Below are positions 1-4,996 of a stretch of DNA of 5,277 bases, piece by piece. The notes below the pieces were generated by a model, which saw nothing but the letters and a program-made list of their open reading frames with translations, searched no databases and was not told the origin of the DNA. Source of the DNA: Clostridia bacterium (GTDB lineage Bacteria > Bacillota > Clostridia > Christensenellales > UBA1242); NCBI GenBank assembly GCA_023228225.1, contig JALOBO010000115.1, forward strand, positions 1-5,277, read 5' to 3'. The position numbers and the translations under genes were made by a program. Each line of letters opens with the position of its first letter. Within the stretch, counting starts at the first letter, position 1.

Positions 1-126
1 CGCTCCCTCCCACACCGTACGCATGAGCCTTTGAGAGGTCTGCATCAGCCGTTGGATACACAACAACACACGCAAACATCTTATCTGTCGCTGAATCCTT
101 TGCATTTGCAAGGGTTGTTGGTGCAG
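1..126. repeat. Terminal direct repeat, left copy
   Basis: These 126 bases are identical to 5137-5262 in the same orientation. The next 15 bases (127-141 against 5263-5277) still align without gaps but differ at 6 positions. The repeat lies inside the coding sequence of a DUF6266 protein, in the same frame in both copies. The simplest reading is that the window is a circular molecule opened in this gene, with the overlap left at the two ends. A tandem pair of paralogues sharing this block is the alternative. Confidence 0.95.
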
Positions 127-514
127 TGACGGTAATACTTGATTGACCCGCTGTAGCTGTTGCACTTGTGATTGTTGAGGAAAGCACACCATCAGCAATT
201 ACAGGGTTTTGAGCCCAACCCGCCAAGCCTCCCAAGTCATATGCTATTTTATTCAGCTTAATGAACTTGTTATACCCTGACATATATTTTGCGTCACGAT
301 TAAGCAGAGGCTGAACAATAGTACTTAACACGTCAGATCCTATTTTTGAAAAATAGGAAAAAGAGTTGCGGTTTGTTACTTGTGCAGCCGTTCGAGGGTT
401 TGCAACTGAAAGGGGAAGGGCACGCATCGTGTTGATACCTTTCCATGATGAGCCAACAACGTTAGCCACTTTGTTTGAGAATCCACCGAGAATTCCACGT
501 TTGATTATACCCAT
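1..514 (-). CDS. DUF6266 family protein, copy 1 (N-terminal 171 codons; continues across the circle junction)
   Basis: The frame reads open from the ATG at 514-512 down to base 1 with no stop. Residues 1-31 carry the family signature: GILGGFS at 7-13, V16, VVG at 19-21, WKG at 24-26 and R31, followed by ALPLSVANPRT. Joined through the terminal repeat to 5136-4997, the protein is 217 aa, almost the length of its 216-aa paralogue at 4891-4241. After residue 31 there is a roughly 80-residue predominantly helical-looking stretch. From about residue 105 the protein is rich in Thr, Ser, Ala and Val in alternating patterns that suggest a beta-sandwich. The start follows the upstream small membrane gene by 6 nt, so the two are probably co-transcribed; the leader is AT-rich and lacks a Shine-Dalgarno sequence. 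The function of DUF6266 is not known to me. A surface or virion role would be only a guess. Confidence 0.85.
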   Translation of the reverse strand, partial: MGIIKRGILGGFSNKVANVVGSSWKGINTMRALPLSVANPRTAAQVTNRNSFSYFSKIGSDVLSTIVQPLLNRDAKYMSGYNKFIKLNKIAYDLGGLAGWAQNPVIADGVLSSTITSATATAGQSSITVTAPTTLANAKDSATDKMFACVVVYPTADADLSKAHAYGVGGS

Positions 515-520
515 GATAAT

Positions 521-718
521 TTATATAAAAAAGTTAATAAAAATAGAAAATACAAAAAATATAATGATTGAAAAAATAATGATTGGTAATATATATTCAT
601 AATATATATAGCTTAACTTCTCTCTATATCGTTGCCTTTTAAGCTTTTTTTCCTTTAACATTTGAAGTTCTTTTTTTTGTTGTCTTTTGTGTTGTTGCCA
701 TTTTCTCAGACGTAACAT
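521..718 (-). CDS. Small basic single-pass membrane protein, 65 aa (or 46 aa from an internal start)
   Basis: Residues 1-34 are extremely basic (many Lys, Arg and Gln, no acidic residues except isolated Glu) and look helical. Residues 43-65 are almost purely Ile, Phe, Leu and Val, enough for one transmembrane helix ending at the C-terminus. By the positive-inside rule the basic part would face the cytoplasm. From the ATG at 718 the gene overlaps the recombinase by 80 nt. An alternative ATG at 661 (Met20) would cut the overlap to 23 nt, close to the 26-nt overlap seen at the other end of the recombinase gene, and may be the true start. The stop is 6 nt before the DUF6266 copy 1 start, which supports a shared operon. 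I recognise no family. Basic-plus-TM proteins of this size occur in filamentous phages as coat or assembly proteins, but nothing here proves that role. Confidence 0.6.
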   Translation of the reverse strand: MLRLRKWQQHKRQQKKELQMLKEKKLKRQRYREKLSYIYYEYILPIIIFSIIIFFVFSIFINFFI

Positions 719-1208
719 AATATTCTGTAGAACTCGTTCTTTTGTGTCCTAGCGTTTGACGAGCGATTTCAATATCTTTAGTATCCTCAAAAACATCTTG
801 AGCCGCCGTTTTTCGCGCGCTAGCTGTCACCGCATTTTTTGAGCCAAAAGAATCCGCCATTGTTAGTGCATAGTCTTTAAAAGTTCGATATATCCGCATA
901 TAATTAAGGTAGTAAAAGGGGTTAAATCCTGACGTTCTGCAATCCAACCACCATTGTGGCTCAAATGAGGGAACGAGTATCAGAGGATTCGACCCCTTTC
1001 CTTGCCGTAAGATTACACGTCCGTTGGCGGTTATATCCGCCGGAGATAATCCCAAGATAGAGGACACCCTACATCCTGATTGAAACATTAAAGCTATCGA
1101 GTGTATTAACACTTCATCTACGTTTCTGTTTCGCATCATCTGTAATTTGCATTCTATAGTCTTTTCGTCTATCATAATATTTTTAGATAAAGATTTCCAC
1201 GATAGCAT
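639..1208 (-). CDS. Tyrosine recombinase, catalytic domain only (189 aa)
   Basis: The catalytic landmarks of phage-integrase-type recombinases appear in order: Arg I at R47 (GCRVSSILGL), the beta-hairpin Lys at K71 (QGKGSNP), Arg II at R132 (TASARKTAAQ), the LGH box at 153-155 and the nucleophile Y164 in STEYYVT, 9 residues after H155 as is usual. The first His of the HxxR box is replaced by Ala (A129). About 45 residues precede Arg I, so the N-terminal core-binding domain of full-size integrases (usually 300-400 aa) is missing. The length resembles the catalytic-only FimB/FimE class. The tail after Y164 is Lys/Thr-rich. The gene starts inside the preceding small membrane gene (26-nt overlap) and its end overlaps the following one, so it sits within an operon. 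It probably integrates, resolves or inverts DNA of this element; no att site could be assigned. Confidence 0.88.
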   Translation of the reverse strand: MLSWKSLSKNIMIDEKTIECKLQMMRNRNVDEVLIHSIALMFQSGCRVSSILGLSPADITANGRVILRQGKGSNPLILVPSFEPQWWLDCRTSGFNPFYYLNYMRIYRTFKDYALTMADSFGSKNAVTASARKTAAQDVFEDTKDIEIARQTLGHKRTSSTEYYVTSEKMATTQKTTKKRTSNVKGKKA

Positions 1209-1377
1209 AGATGGCTCCTATAATGATAGATGCCTTTGCTGATACACTTGCGACTTTGCCAGCTGTGGAGCCTTGTAAGAGTTTGGAAGTCTCTAACAAC
1301 GTTCCAAAAACGGACTTAATTCGGTCTTTCTTTGGCTTTTTTAGCTTCTCTGTTGAGTTATTTTTGTTTGTGCTCAT
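1183..1377 (-). CDS. Small C-terminally membrane-anchored protein, 64 aa
   Basis: The N-terminal half is hydrophilic and Lys-rich (residues 1-22). Residues 23-47 could form an amphipathic helix. Residues 49-64 (IIIGAIYAIVEIFI at the very end) form a short hydrophobic segment that ends the protein, as in a tail-anchored or single-pass membrane protein. There is no cleavable signal peptide. It is the first gene of the minus-strand operon and overlaps the recombinase start by 26 nt, which suggests translational coupling. The antisense strand also has an open frame of equal length (1211-1405), which I take to be a shadow because this strand fits the operon. No family is recognised. Its size and single hydrophobic segment would suit a phage coat or membrane protein, but this is inference only. 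Confidence 0.6.
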   Translation of the reverse strand: MSTNKNNSTEKLKKPKKDRIKSVFGTLLETSKLLQGSTAGKVASVSAKASIIIGAIYAIVEIFI

Positions 1378-1498
1378 TTTTTCCCCGATTTTGTTTCTGC
1401 AATAATATGGTAAAGATTTTTAAATAGCAAATATTTTTGTAAAAGTTTTTCTATAATAGACCTGACAAAATGGCACCGACACATTGGCGGACGATATA

Positions 1499-1529
1499 TT
1501 TGGCTGATAGTGAGGGTTTTGTATATTTG
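1499..1529 (+). promoter_or_regulatory. Bacteroidota-type promoter (TTTG-N19-TATATTTG)
   Basis: The -33 element TTTG is at 1499-1502 and the -7 element TATATTTG at 1522-1529, separated by exactly 19 nt. This matches the Bacteroidota consensus TTTG / TAnnTTTG. Transcription should start near 1536, giving a leader of about 20-25 nt to the ATG at 1559. It would drive the two-gene plus-strand operon 1559-2051. Confidence 0.8.
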
Positions 1530-1558
1530 TATATTGTTAAACCAAAAACTTAAATATT

Positions 1559-1825
1559 ATGACAGAAAGTAAGATAATGAAGAGCTACTATGCCTATATG
1601 TGTAGCAACTCAAAATTAAAGGTTGGAACATACGAAGCAAACCAGTTAGCAGAGATATGTGGAATAAATGTATCTGTGCTCATCTTTCTTGGAGCGAGAG
1701 CCAACGCGTCACAAGCTCCTATTGCAATAAAAGAGGGCTGGTACATCTACTCATTGGAAGAAAGGATTTTAGGAGGAAAGACAGTATACTACTTTTCAAT
1801 AGACAACAATTTAAAATACATATAA
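1559..1825 (+). CDS. Small putative helix-turn-helix protein, 88 aa
   Basis: The protein begins with a YYAYM beta-like segment (residues 10-14). Residues 23-46 (GTYEANQLAEICGINVSVLI) fit the pattern of a helix-turn-helix in which an Ala/Leu/Gly-Ile spacing separates two helices. The region 57-82 is beta-like and aromatic (WYIYSL, TVYYFSI). Small phage and plasmid proteins that read 'GT..E.a...gi....I' and end in an aromatic strand are commonly annotated as DNA-binding, so I infer a regulator without naming a family. The start at 1559 suits the promoter at 1499-1529; Met7 (1577) is an alternative. The next gene begins 1 nt after its stop. A minus-strand promoter lies inside this gene (1641-1611), so its transcription could interfere with that of the minus operon. 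Confidence 0.72.
   Translation: MTESKIMKSYYAYMCSNSKLKVGTYEANQLAEICGINVSVLIFLGARANASQAPIAIKEGWYIYSLEERILGGKTVYYFSIDNNLKYI
1611..1641 (-). promoter_or_regulatory. Bacteroidota-type promoter on the minus strand (TTTG-N19-TAATTTTG)
   Basis: Read on the minus strand, TTTG is at 1641-1638 and TAATTTTG at 1618-1611, again with a 19-nt spacer, the same architecture as the plus promoter at 1499-1529. The transcript would start near 1604 and have a leader of roughly 225 nt before the ATG at 1377. It is the only full match to this pattern that I found upstream of the minus-strand operon. Its position inside a coding gene lowers confidence, since AT-rich DNA gives occasional chance matches. Confidence 0.5.
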
Positions 1826-1826
1826 C

Positions 1827-2051
1827 ATGGAAACAAAGCAAATAGAAGAGGTAAAGCGTATATCTGCACTAGAGCAAGATTATTGTGAGCAAATTTTAGA
1901 GCAAAAGCAACGAATGAACAAAGAGGGTAAAAGGTTCTATACCTGCTCCATTGCTGGGTATCAGTTAATAATAATTGGCACCACAGATGGGCGCTGGGTG
2001 CATACATTTGTCCCAACGCTTGAGTATCTTAACGAAGTTACTAAAATATAA
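1827..2051 (+). CDS. Hypothetical protein, 74 aa
   Basis: I do not recognise a family. Residues 1-35 are highly charged and helical, with Glu, Lys and Gln spaced as in a short coiled coil. Residues 37-62 look like two or three beta strands (FYTCSIAGYQLIIIG, then RWVHTFVPT), and the last dozen residues are helical again. There is no signal peptide or membrane segment. The ATG lies 1 nt after the stop of the putative regulator, so the two genes are almost certainly translated from one message driven by the promoter at 1499-1529. A partner or second regulatory protein is the natural guess from context. An opposing open frame over the same bases (2016-1789) has no operon context and is taken as a shadow. 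Confidence 0.68.
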   Translation: METKQIEEVKRISALEQDYCEQILEQKQRMNKEGKRFYTCSIAGYQLIIIGTTDGRWVHTFVPTLEYLNEVTKI

Positions 2052-2057
2052 CGTGAT

Positions 2058-2149
2058 GTCCTATTAAAACCTTCTCGATAAAATCGGTTCACATTCACGT
2101 TTCAACCCTCCCCGTTCACACATCCACGTTTGCCATCTTTTAATAGGAC
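2058..2149. repeat. 12-bp perfect inverted repeat around a 68-bp spacer
   Basis: GTCCTATTAAAA at 2058-2069 pairs perfectly with TTTTAATAGGAC at 2138-2149. The 11-mer CCTATTAAAAC (2060-2070) also recurs directly at 2860-2870. The spacer contains two iteron-like repeats. No T tract follows, so this is not a plain terminator; a protein-binding or origin site is more likely. Confidence 0.75.
2087..2131. repeat. Two iteron-like direct repeats, about 27 bp apart
   Basis: GTTCACATTCACGTTT (2087-2102) is repeated with a 2-nt expansion and one change as GTTCACACATCCACGTTT (2114-2131). An inverted copy of the core, AACGTGA, lies at 2050-2056. The pair sits inside the 12-bp inverted repeat, as expected for binding sites of a replication or recombination protein. 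Confidence 0.6.
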
Positions 2150-2274
2150 GAATCAAACACCAGAGCGGGCAAGGGTTTTTTTATATCAAAACTTTTGCAA
2201 CACCAAACGCCAGCGAATCCGCGCACGCTCGAAACTACAAAGCCGCGCAAACCCGCGTTACCCGCGCTGGTGAG

Positions 2275-2351
2275 AGCCCCGCGCCTACCTCTGGACACGC
2301 ACGAGCATTGCGAGTGCTGATAAAAAATGTGGGCGCGGGGCTTCTCTTTTT
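2275..2351 (+). terminator. GC-rich stem-loop with T tail (terminator or structured RNA)
   Basis: AGCCCCGCGCC (2275-2285) pairs perfectly with GGCGCGGGGCT (2332-2342) over 11 bp and is followed by TTTTT at 2347-2351. The 46-nt loop holds a small internal quasi-palindrome, GCACGAGCATTGCGAGTGC (2299-2317). The layout suits a plus-strand terminator, perhaps for the 1559-2051 transcript, but the large structured loop could also mark a noncoding RNA or an origin. Confidence 0.45.
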
Positions 2352-2367
2352 GACCGTCTAAAATCAT

Positions 2368-2388
2368 GGGGGGGGGGTGGGGGGGGGG
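2368..2388 (+). repeat. G10-T-G10 homopolymer tract
   Basis: Ten G, one T and ten G in succession on the plus strand can form a G-quadruplex and are prone to length change by slippage. Eight-bp inverted arms flank the tract: TTGACCGT (2350-2357) and ACGGTCAA (2409-2416). The exact count could be affected by sequencing error. Confidence 0.85.
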
Positions 2389-2444
2389 TAAATCGCTCAA
2401 ACCTGTTAACGGTCAACGTTTTACGCTTAATTTTATGTAAATAT

Positions 2445-2470
2445 AACTGCCGTTTTACTTAACGGCAGTT
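2445..2470. repeat. Perfect 10-bp hairpin
   Basis: AACTGCCGTT (2445-2454) and AACGGCAGTT (2461-2470) form a perfect 10-bp stem with the 6-nt loop TTACTT. Neither side has a proper T tract, so an intrinsic terminator is unlikely. A short hairpin of this kind in the noncoding region of a rolling-circle replicon would suit a nick site or single-strand origin. Confidence 0.7.
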
Positions 2471-2603
2471 TCCGTTCCTGACCCGTTCCCAAATTCGTCC
2501 GGGAATCCTAAATGTAGTAAAATCCACAAAGCCAAAAACACCGTGAAGCGAAACAAATAGTAATGCACCGAACCACACCTAAAAGAGGTGCGGCACAAGC
2601 AGT

Positions 2604-2867
2604 ATGACAAACTGTAAACACTATAAAGGAAAGCAAAATAGAGGTGAGGTGCAGACAAGCCAGGAGTGCGGGAGCTGGAAACCCGCCTCCTGGCTTGGCT
2701 ACTTCATTCCCTCCCACCAATCTAACCACGTTCAGAAGCAAGAAGTATTGTACCTGCTGAAATTAAAAACTGCCACACACGAGCCTTGCGAGGGTTGTGG
2801 TTGTTTTTTAATGTGGAAGCAGGTACAGTACCAACAAAATAAGAACAAATCGTATTTTCCCTATTAA
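2604..2867 (+). CDS. Doubtful Cys-containing small ORF, 87 aa
   Basis: The frame has Cys at 4, 22, 62, 65 and 67. The N-terminal layout (NCKHYKG, then ECGSW) recalls small proteins with a C-x(n)-C-x2-W zinc-binding knuckle, and PCEGCGC at 61-67 could supply further ligands. That is the argument for a real gene. Against it, a very strong hairpin (2656-2697) covers codons 18-32, no promoter of the host type is visible upstream, and the composition is unlike the plus-strand genes at 1559-2051. The end of the frame overlaps the CCTATTAAAAC repeat. It converges on the replication gene. I put it at about even odds. Confidence 0.4.
   Translation: MTNCKHYKGKQNRGEVQTSQECGSWKPASWLGYFIPSHQSNHVQKQEVLYLLKLKTATHEPCEGCGCFLMWKQVQYQQNKNKSYFPY
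2656..2697. repeat. 16-bp hairpin with a single bulged T
   Basis: CAAGCCAGGAG (2656-2666) pairs with CTCCTGGCTTG (2687-2697) over 11 bp. After one extrahelical T at 2667, GCGGG (2668-2672) pairs with CCCGC (2682-2686). The loop is AGCTGGAAA (2673-2681). This is the strongest secondary structure in the window. It could be a single-strand origin, a packaging signal or a folded recombination site. Confidence 0.8.
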
Positions 2868-2944
2868 AACACTAATATTTCACAGAAAAACGTCCTGGCA
2901 TATTAAGGAGTTAAGGACTAATAAATTATTATTGATATAAAGTT

Positions 2945-2961
2945 TCGGTTCTCCGAACCGA
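2945..2961. repeat. 6-bp hairpin downstream of the replication gene
   Basis: TCGGTT (2945-2950) and AACCGA (2956-2961) form a stem with the loop CTCCG. It lies about 50 nt past the replication-gene stop in the convergent gap 2868-3009. On the minus strand only AAACTTT follows, so termination of the replication transcript here is possible but not well supported. Confidence 0.4.
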
Positions 2962-3009
2962 GCCAAGAAAAGAACGGCATCTTGAGAGTTTTCCCGCCTT
3001 TGCAGAGGT

Positions 3010-4035
3010 TTACTGCTTCATTTCGTTATCCCATTGCGGAATTTTACGAGCTACATACTCCCACATATCGGTTTTTTCTATTAGATTATTCAAGAGTGCA
3101 TTCGAGTGGTCATAAGTCGATTCTTCACCCCCTCCGTATTTTGACACATAAACATACATATTGTGCATCAGTATTTTTTCCATTCTCCCGGATTCTTTTG
3201 AATATTTTTTTGCGTTATAAAAAACCTGTATTTCTTCACGTTTTATAAGGTCAACACGCTCCATTCTACTCTTATTTTTCGTGCCGTTGTTTTTTCTGAA
3301 ATCAAAAAAACGGTCATACAGACAGTAGTAAATATCTGACAAATTGTCAGTATTTTCAATTGCAGATAATGACAAACTAGCAGTTCCTGTTTCAGTATTT
3401 TGTAAATTCTTCACCGCGTCACTATTCATTGAAAATTCAAGCCGGTAAACGGGTACATCCTGTTTTAATCCTGCAAGTTCCCATTGTTCTCTGATATATG
3501 GTTTATCTTTCACGTCTTGCATTTCTTTTGTCTTATTGTATAGATACGCTCGCACCTCCGAATTACCACCTCCAAATTTCAAATATTCAAAATTGCATTC
3601 AAATTTTTGCACACCTTGAATTGAAAATTTTCCGCGTCCGTTTCGCAACAAATTAGACTTAAGAAATTGGGAAATGAGAGTGTGCCCATCATAGCCATTC
3701 GCAAAATAATTAAAGTCAAGACATAAATCAAGACGTGAAAAGCCTTTGATTTTAAAGCCAATATCTTTTAGACCGTTTTTTATTATATCGAATTTATCGC
3801 TTCGATACAACACAAAATTCGCTACCTTAACGATAGCCAAAGAATCCGCCAACGCTGCAGAGCGGGGATTTTTCGTCACGGTAAACCATACTTCACCATC
3901 TTTTTTGTAGTCTATCACATCCGCAAAAATCTTTGTTCCAAAGTTTCTCGGACATCGCTCATATAAAGCACCGTCTACTTTTTCGTTACAAGAACCAAAG
4001 AATGACAACCAATCGATGTTTAAACATGAAATCAT
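3010..4035 (-). CDS. Rolling-circle replication initiator, Rep_trans (PF02486) type, 341 aa
   Basis: The protein should nick one strand of the element's origin and start rolling-circle replication. Landmarks of the Rep_trans / phage replication initiation family are visible in order: NIDWLSF near the N-terminus (6-12), the RLDLCLDF strand (101-108), the FGGGNSEVRAYLYNKTKE segment (154-171) and the VYRLEFSMN strand (196-204). The C-terminal third (about 230-341) is charged and less typical. The full length of 341 aa is usual for the family. The ATG at 4035 is chosen because the DWLSF motif must be near the start and no in-frame start lies just upstream; the leader is AT-rich without a Shine-Dalgarno sequence. 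A terminator between DUF6266 copy 2 and this gene implies its own promoter, which I could not place. Related initiators occur in small plasmids and in filamentous phages (RstA-like). I cannot assign the nicking tyrosine with certainty. Confidence 0.85.
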   Translation of the reverse strand: MISCLNIDWLSFFGSCNEKVDGALYERCPRNFGTKIFADVIDYKKDGEVWFTVTKNPRSAALADSLAIVKVANFVLYRSDKFDIIKNGLKDIGFKIKGFSRLDLCLDFNYFANGYDGHTLISQFLKSNLLRNGRGKFSIQGVQKFECNFEYLKFGGGNSEVRAYLYNKTKEMQDVKDKPYIREQWELAGLKQDVPVYRLEFSMNSDAVKNLQNTETGTASLSLSAIENTDNLSDIYYCLYDRFFDFRKNNGTKNKSRMERVDLIKREEIQVFYNAKKYSKESGRMEKILMHNMYVYVSKYGGGEESTYDHSNALLNNLIEKTDMWEYVARKIPQWDNEMKQ

Positions 4036-4091
4036 TTTTATTCTATATTAGTCAATAACAAAAACATTAAAGTCTTTCAAATAATAGGTAT

Positions 4092-4125
4092 AAAAAACCG
4101 CCAAACGTATTCAGCGTTTAGCGGT
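4092..4125 (-). terminator. Rho-independent terminator for DUF6266 copy 2
   Basis: On the minus strand ACCGCTAAACG (4125-4115) pairs over 11 bp with CGTTTGGCGGT (4107-4097), with one T-G wobble and the loop CTGAATA, followed by a T6 run (4097-4092). The wobble pairs only in minus-strand RNA, where the plus strand would have a C-A mismatch, so the minus direction is favoured. It lies about 115 nt past the stop at 4241. Confidence 0.8.
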
Positions 4126-4240
4126 CTGGTCTGCACGAGGCTTTTAACTCCCTTTCAACCGTTCTTTCTTGGCAGGACAATAGTACAAAACATTTCTTAA
4201 ATGTGCAAATAAATTTGTGTTTTTTTAATATTTAATCCGC

Positions 4241-4891
4241 CTAAGAGAAATCCTTCCTTTGCTGGGTGCCAATCACCGTTTGTGATTCTGGACTTTTTAA
4301 CATTACAGAGACAAGCCATTGGTCTTCTTGTCGAACATCACATTGCATACTAAACCAAACCCCCTCATCACTTACAGGAGTGTTTAAATTGCGCCAAACT
4401 TTATACAACTTGGCACTTCCACCTACTCTTCTAAATTGAAAAACGGTTATATCCACCGTATGCGTTGGGTATTGGCTTATTATCGCTTCTGTAAATTCCC
4501 CGTCGAATAATTTAGATGTAGTACCGGGTGTTGGCGCATACCATTCATATGCTAATATTTTTGTTGGGAAATGATCAAAGGGCGTAAAAGGTGCTAAGCT
4601 TGTTGCGCTTGCCAGAACGTTACCTCTATATCTTCGCTGAAATACGTTCATTGGGGTCATCCCTAATTCCTTGCTCGTTAAGTCTAACCAAGGATACATC
4701 GTATTTGTTTCTTTCCAAAAATCCAAAACAAGTTTAGTTGTTTGCAAAGCATCCTTTTGCTTTTGCGTGAGTGGCTTCTTTTCTATTGCTGACTTTGAGC
4801 GTATTGTAGTAACGCCTTTCCAAGTCGCACCAACAATATCCCCCACAGAACCTGAGAATCCGCCAAGTATTCCATTTTTTGCTATAGCCAT
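4241..4891 (-). CDS. DUF6266 family protein, copy 2 (216 aa)
   Basis: The N-terminus carries the same signature as copy 1 at the same positions: GILGGFS 7-13, V16, IVG 19-21, WKG 24-26 and R31. Of the first 31 residues, 18 are identical between the two. Beyond this the two diverge strongly. Here residues 40-75 are Lys/Gln-rich and helical (KKPLTQKQKDAL), and residues from about 110 to 216 are rich in aromatic and beta-branched residues, suggesting a beta fold unlike the Thr/Ala-rich one of copy 1. There is no signal peptide. The start at 4891 is fixed by alignment with copy 1, and the leader is AT-rich. It lies 105 nt downstream of copy 1 in the circular map, with a possible terminator between. 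The function of the family is not known to me. A conserved head with a divergent tail suggests a shared anchoring or assembly segment and a variable functional domain. Confidence 0.88.
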   Translation of the reverse strand: MAIAKNGILGGFSGSVGDIVGATWKGVTTIRSKSAIEKKPLTQKQKDALQTTKLVLDFWKETNTMYPWLDLTSKELGMTPMNVFQRRYRGNVLASATSLAPFTPFDHFPTKILAYEWYAPTPGTTSKLFDGEFTEAIISQYPTHTVDITVFQFRRVGGSAKLYKVWRNLNTPVSDEGVWFSMQCDVRQEDQWLVSVMLKSPESQTVIGTQQRKDFS

Positions 4892-4914
4892 AATATTATA
4901 TTACATAGGTTTAT

Positions 4915-4971
4915 AATAAAAAAGGTAGGCAAAATACAGGTCAAAAAAAAACCCCTTACGCCCACCTCTTT
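4915..4971 (-). terminator. Possible terminator after DUF6266 copy 1
   Basis: On the minus strand GAGGTGGGC (4968-4960) pairs with GCCTACC and following T residues (4930-4924 onward), with one G-T wobble and one bulged base, around a 29-nt loop, ending in a T-rich run. The wobble again favours the minus direction. The large loop makes it a weak call. If real, it separates the two DUF6266 transcription units. Confidence 0.4.
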
Positions 4972-4996
4972 TTTTTTATCTACTTACCTCAGTAGA

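Larger units (their letters stand above)
2052..2603. other. Structured intergenic region, candidate replication origin
   Basis: These 552 bases hold no convincing gene. They contain a 12-bp inverted repeat, iteron-like repeats, a markedly GC-rich block (about 2211-2342) in an AT-rich element, a G10-T-G10 run, and several hairpins, each listed separately. A minus-strand open frame across 2400-2140 exists only because the G run reads as poly-Pro and the GC-rich block lacks stops. A rolling-circle replicon with a Rep_trans initiator needs a double-strand origin and a single-strand origin, and this is the best place for them, though no nick site could be identified. Confidence 0.55.

Noticed and set aside
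127..141. Diversity-generating retroelement as cause of the variant tail
   Set aside because: The differences are not confined to adenines and there is no reverse transcriptase or template repeat in the window.
366..602. Plus-strand 78-codon frame
   Set aside because: It is antisense to the DUF6266 N-terminus and the small basic membrane gene, both better supported.
2140..2400. Minus-strand open frame of 86 codons with a poly-Pro start
   Set aside because: The Pro run is just the complement of the G10-T-G10 tract, and the rest crosses the GC-rich stem where stops are rare. No promoter or operon context.
2418..2444. Possible XerCD dif-like site (TTTTACGCTTAATTTTATGTAAA)
   Set aside because: The right half resembles a XerD arm, but a base is missing, the left half fits poorly and the spacing is wrong.
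2455..2741. Two minus-strand open frames with hydrophobic, Cys-rich translations
   Set aside because: They overlap each other in different frames, run across strong hairpins, and look like shadow reading of the opposite strand.
2982..3248. Plus-strand 88-codon frame
   Set aside because: It is antisense to the C-terminal part of the Rep gene, whose motifs and length are convincing.
4036..4110. Promoter for the Rep gene (TATTATTTG with an upstream TTTG)
   Set aside because: The -7 element has one extra base and the distance to the upstream TTTG is about 3 nt short of the spacing seen in the two good promoters. TACGTTTG at 4109-4102 has no -33 partner.
4671..4916. Plus-strand 81-codon frame
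   Set aside because: It is antisense to the conserved start of DUF6266 copy 2.
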